Source: Acuticoccus mangrovi (GTDB taxonomy: Bacteria; Pseudomonadota; Alphaproteobacteria; Rhizobiales; Amorphaceae). Taken from it: a stretch of 64,000 nt of DNA. The position numbers and the translations under genes were made by a program. The notes beneath the pieces are model-generated. The model saw nothing but the letters and a program-made list of their open reading frames with translations, did no database searches and was not told where the DNA came from. Of the stretch, positions 61,357 through 64,000 are shown one piece after another; position 1 is the first letter of the stretch, and every line of letters begins with the position of its first letter. The stretch covers positions 24,900 to 88,899 of the forward strand of contig NZ_JAEKJA010000017.1 of the NCBI RefSeq assembly GCF_016411865.1, read 5' to 3'.

Positions 61357-63866
61357 TGCGTGCCGTCTCTCTCTTCGTCACGGCCGCGGGCCTTCTCGTC
61401 CTGCCGTTCGCGTTCGATGCGATCGGCCTGCCGCTGCGCTCCTCGATCGACGTTGTCCTCCTCGCCGTCGCGGCGATGGGGCTCAACGTCCTCGTCGGCC
61501 ACACCGGCCTCGTCTCCTTCGGCCACGGCGCCTGGTTCGGCATGGGCGCCTATGCCGCGGCCCTCTCCCAGCGCCATCTCTTCGAGGGGATGTTCGCCCT
61601 CCCGGTGGCGTTCACGGCGCTCTTCACCCTCGTCGTCGCCACCGCGGTGGGGGCGATCATCCTGCGTCGGCGGGGCGTCTACTTCGCGCTCCTGACGCTC
61701 GCCTTCTCCGCCGTCCTCTTCGCCGTCGCCTTCCGGTGGACGGAGTTCACCGGCGGCGAGAACGGCCTCGGCGGCATCACGCGTCCGGCGATCGTCGGCG
61801 TCGATCTCGCCGACGACCGGATCTACTACACCGTGGTCGCCGTGATCGCCTTCGTGGTGGTGGGGCTGTTGTGGCGCTTCCACCACTCGCCGGTCGGCTC
61901 GGTGCTCGTCGCCATCCGCGAGAACGAGCAGCGCGCCCGCTTCCTCGGCTACTCCACCTACCGCTACTCGCTGGTCGGTTTCATCGTGTCGGCGGTCGTC
62001 GTGGGGGTTGCGGGGGCGCTCTCCGTGTTCAACCACCGCTTCGCCTCGGCCGAGCCGATCTCGGTGATCTTCTCCGGCGAGCTCCTCGCCATGGTGGTGA
62101 TCGGCGGGATGCGCTCCTTCCTCGGCCCGGCCCTCGGCGCGCTGTTCTACCTCCTCTTCCGCGAGTTCCTGTCCTTCTGGACGCCGCATTGGCTGTTCTT
62201 CTTCGGCATCCTCTTCGTCGGCTTCATCATGTTCTCGCCCGAGGGGCTCGTCGGGGTCGGCCGGCGCGTCGTCGCGCCGTTCCGCAAGACGGCGCACGAG
62301 GCGGCGGCGATGGCCGGCCGCACCATCTCCGAAATGCCGCTGCCGCCCTTCCTGCGGCCGGCGAGCCACGTCGACGGCTCGGTGCTCGTCGCCCGCGATC
62401 TCCACAAGAGCTTCGGCGGCACCAAGGCGGTCAACGGCGTCTCCTTCGAGCTCGCCGACCGCTCGCTGCACGCCCTCATCGGGCCGAACGGGGCGGGCAA
62501 GACCACGGCCTTCAATCTGATCTCCGGCATGTTCCCGCCCGACTCGGGCTCCGTCACGCTCGCCGGCCGGTCGGTGGCGGGGATGACGCCGTCGTCCATC
62601 GCCCACGCCGGCATCGGCCGCTCCTTCCAAATCACCAACCTCTTCCCGACGCTGTCGGTGGAGGAGAATGTGCGCCTCGCCGTGCAGGCGAAGAGCCCGG
62701 AGCGGTTCAACCTGTGGCGCAACGCCCGCGGCCTCCACGACGTGGAGGAGGAGACGGCGACGTTGGTGCGCTATCTCGGCGTCGCCGGGATGGAGAGGGT
62801 GGAGGCGGGCTCGCTCTCCTACGGCGGCCAGCGGCTCCTCGACATGGGTCTCGCCCTCGCCAACAAGCCGCGCCTCCTCCTCCTCGACGAGCCGCTCGCC
62901 GGCCTCGCCGCGGCCGAGCGCGAGCGCATCGGTGACATCATCAAGCGGATCTCGGCCGACGTGCCGGTGCTCCTCGTCGAGCACGACATCGACCGGGTGT
63001 TCCAGCTCGCCGACCGCGTGACCGTGATGAACGACGGCCGCGTGCTCGTCGACGGCACGGTGGAGGACGCCCGCACCAGCCCCGAGGTGCAGGCGGTCTA
63101 TATCGGCTCTGGGGCGGAGGCGATCGCGGTGAAGCATCGCGAGAGCGCCGCCGAGCCGGAAACGCTGCTCGCCCTCGATCGCGTCAACACCTTCTACGGC
63201 AAGAGCCACATCCTCAACGACGTCTCGATGACGGTGCATCGGCACGAGATCGTCGCCCTTCTCGGCCGCAACGGGGCGGGCAAGTCGACGCTCCTCAAGA
63301 CGCTGATCGGGATCGCCCCGCCGGCCTCCGGCACGATCGCGCTGTCGGGCGAGGCGATCGCCGGCCTCTCCTCGGCCGAGATCGCGCGCCGCGGCATCGG
63401 CTACGTGCCGCAGGGGCGCGGCCTCTTCGCCGGCATGACGGTGCGGCAGAATCTCGAGCTCGGCCGGCTGCGGCGGCAGACCGGGGAGGGGCTGCGCTGG
63501 GACGAACAGCGCATCTTCGACTACTTCCCGCGCCTCAAGGAGCGCATCGACACCAACGCCGACGTTCTCTCCGGCGGCGAGCAGCAGATGGTGGCGGTCG
63601 CCCGCGCCCTTTCCGGCGACGTGAAGGTGCTGCTGCTCGACGAGCCCTTCGAGGGTCTGGCGCCGGCGATCGTGGAGCAGCTCTTCGAGAGCTTCGACAA
63701 ATTGCGCCGCGAGATCTCCATCGTCATCGTCGACCACAATCTCGACCTCGCCCTGGCGCTGTCCGACCGGACCGTCGCCCTCGAGCGCGGCGCGGTGATC
63801 CACGAGGGCCCGTCGGTCGCGCTGCGCGACGATCTGGAACTGCGCCGCAAGGTCTTGTGGCTCTAG
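61356..63866 (+). CDS. Fused LivM permease, LivG ATPase and LivF ATPase
   Basis: This 836-residue polypeptide combines three usual subunits. Residues 1-310 are a LivM-type permease (MGLNVLVGHTGLVSFGHGAW, GSVLVAIRENEQRARFLGY). Residues about 345-590 are a LivG-like ATPase (Walker A GPNGAGKTT near 376, signature LSYGGQRLLDMG near 487, Walker B LLLLDEPLAGL near 508). Residues about 600-836 are a LivF-like ATPase (Walker A GRNGAGKST near 636, signature LSGGEQQMVAVARAL near 736, Walker B VLLLDEPFEGL near 758). Joining permease and both ATPases fixes their stoichiometry. Frame and motifs are intact, so this is a true fusion rather than a sequencing join. The TAG stop comes from the following repeat. 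Confidence 0.93.
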   Translation: MRAVSLFVTAAGLLVLPFAFDAIGLPLRSSIDVVLLAVAAMGLNVLVGHTGLVSFGHGAWFGMGAYAAALSQRHLFEGMFALPVAFTALFTLVVATAVGAIILRRRGVYFALLTLAFSAVLFAVAFRWTEFTGGENGLGGITRPAIVGVDLADDRIYYTVVAVIAFVVVGLLWRFHHSPVGSVLVAIRENEQRARFLGYSTYRYSLVGFIVSAVVVGVAGALSVFNHRFASAEPISVIFSGELLAMVVIGGMRSFLGPALGALFYLLFREFLSFWTPHWLFFFGILFVGFIMFSPEGLVGVGRRVVAPFRKTAHEAAAMAGRTISEMPLPPFLRPASHVDGSVLVARDLHKSFGGTKAVNGVSFELADRSLHALIGPNGAGKTTAFNLISGMFPPDSGSVTLAGRSVAGMTPSSIAHAGIGRSFQITNLFPTLSVEENVRLAVQAKSPERFNLWRNARGLHDVEEETATLVRYLGVAGMERVEAGSLSYGGQRLLDMGLALANKPRLLLLDEPLAGLAAAERERIGDIIKRISADVPVLLVEHDIDRVFQLADRVTVMNDGRVLVDGTVEDARTSPEVQAVYIGSGAEAIAVKHRESAAEPETLLALDRVNTFYGKSHILNDVSMTVHRHEIVALLGRNGAGKSTLLKTLIGIAPPASGTIALSGEAIAGLSSAEIARRGIGYVPQGRGLFAGMTVRQNLELGRLRRQTGEGLRWDEQRIFDYFPRLKERIDTNADVLSGGEQQMVAVARALSGDVKVLLLDEPFEGLAPAIVEQLFESFDKLRREISIVIVDHNLDLALALSDRTVALERGAVIHEGPSVALRDDLELRRKVLWL

Positions 63867-63915
63867 CGCGCGTTCAGGAAAAGTGGAGCCGGTTTTCCGC
63901 TCGGAACGCGCGCAG
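63864..63915. repeat. Palindromic intergenic repeat, copy B
   Basis: This inverse copy of the element at 12752-12803 reads TAGCGCGCGTTCAGGAAAAG onward with GTGGAGCCGG, TTTTCCGCTCGGAACGCGCG. The TAG is the stop codon of the fused transporter gene. A second palindromic part (GCTGGAGCTGGTTCCAGC) follows at about 63931-63948. The remaining bases to the window end hold nothing recognisable. Confidence 0.7.
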
Positions 63916-64000
63916 ACAAGGACGCTGGAGCTGGTTCCAGCTCTAGCGCGAGGTCGAGGCGCGGGCGATGATCCCGCGCCCCGGCGCAGAACAACACAAC

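Noticed and set aside
61281..63803. An 840-codon minus-strand frame opposite the fused Liv transporter
   Set aside because: Same antisense artefact; the plus strand has complete Walker and permease motifs.

Overview
The window is a high-GC chromosomal stretch, almost certainly from an alphaproteobacterium of the Hyphomicrobiales (Rhizobiales). Pointers are the homospermidine synthase, the RegB/RegA-type redox two-component pair, the cyoABCD-SURF1 order, the polyhydroxybutyrate (PHB) genes, the MaoC-phosphotransacetylase fusion, and short palindromic repeats like those scattered in rhizobial genomes. Gene starts often use GTG or TTG, and many operon genes overlap by 1-4 bases. Layout: 1-7.6 kb has the end of a fused oligopeptide-ABC ATPase, its binding protein, two dehydrogenases and a FUSC-type exporter. 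7.8-17.2 kb has tRNA-Arg(CCG), an EamA permease, mtaB-ftsY, a GNAT acetyltransferase, a degenerate pyrophosphatase, a lysozyme-inhibitor protein, a VTT/DsbB/zincin operon and a GS-hydroquinone reductase/cyclase pair. 17.3-26.3 kb has homospermidine synthase, a degenerate GGDEF protein, the Anbu proteasome-homologue operon (ATP-grasp, alpha-E, transglutaminase, Anbu), a delta-class carbonic anhydrase and a cyclase-family hydrolase. 26.4-32.3 kb is a PHB/acetyl-phosphate locus (phaC, MaoC-Pta, ackA, fabI) with a divergent phasin. 32.4-39.9 kb has ilvD, a LysR regulator, and a TAXI-TRAP transporter translationally coupled to a RidA protein and an M19-like hydrolase. 39.9-48.8 kb is respiration: cyoABCD, SURF1 and regBA in one overlapping operon, with a divergent MFS transporter and SCO protein. 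49.3-53.6 kb is an inserted mobile unit. 53.8-57.4 kb has tRNA-Ala(CGC), icd, trmJ and small proteins. 57.5-63.9 kb is a GntR-controlled SDR beside a branched-chain-type ABC importer whose second permease and both ATPases form one polypeptide. The most unusual object is the 4.28-kb unit at 49274-53551. It has 22-bp perfect terminal inverted repeats, an 8-bp target duplication and one IS1-like DDE transposase in its interior. It also carries six passenger genes, including a helix-turn-helix/ImmA-IrrE metalloprotease with an unknown partner, and a 22-bp palindrome between divergent passengers. Other notable points are an inorganic-pyrophosphatase fold that has lost nearly all catalytic residues, a GGDEF domain that keeps the inhibitory RxxD but not the active site, an M19-family protein without its HxD metal ligands, and repeat elements that supply the stop codon of the gene they follow. 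Everything here comes from reading the sequence and remembered family knowledge; no searches were run.
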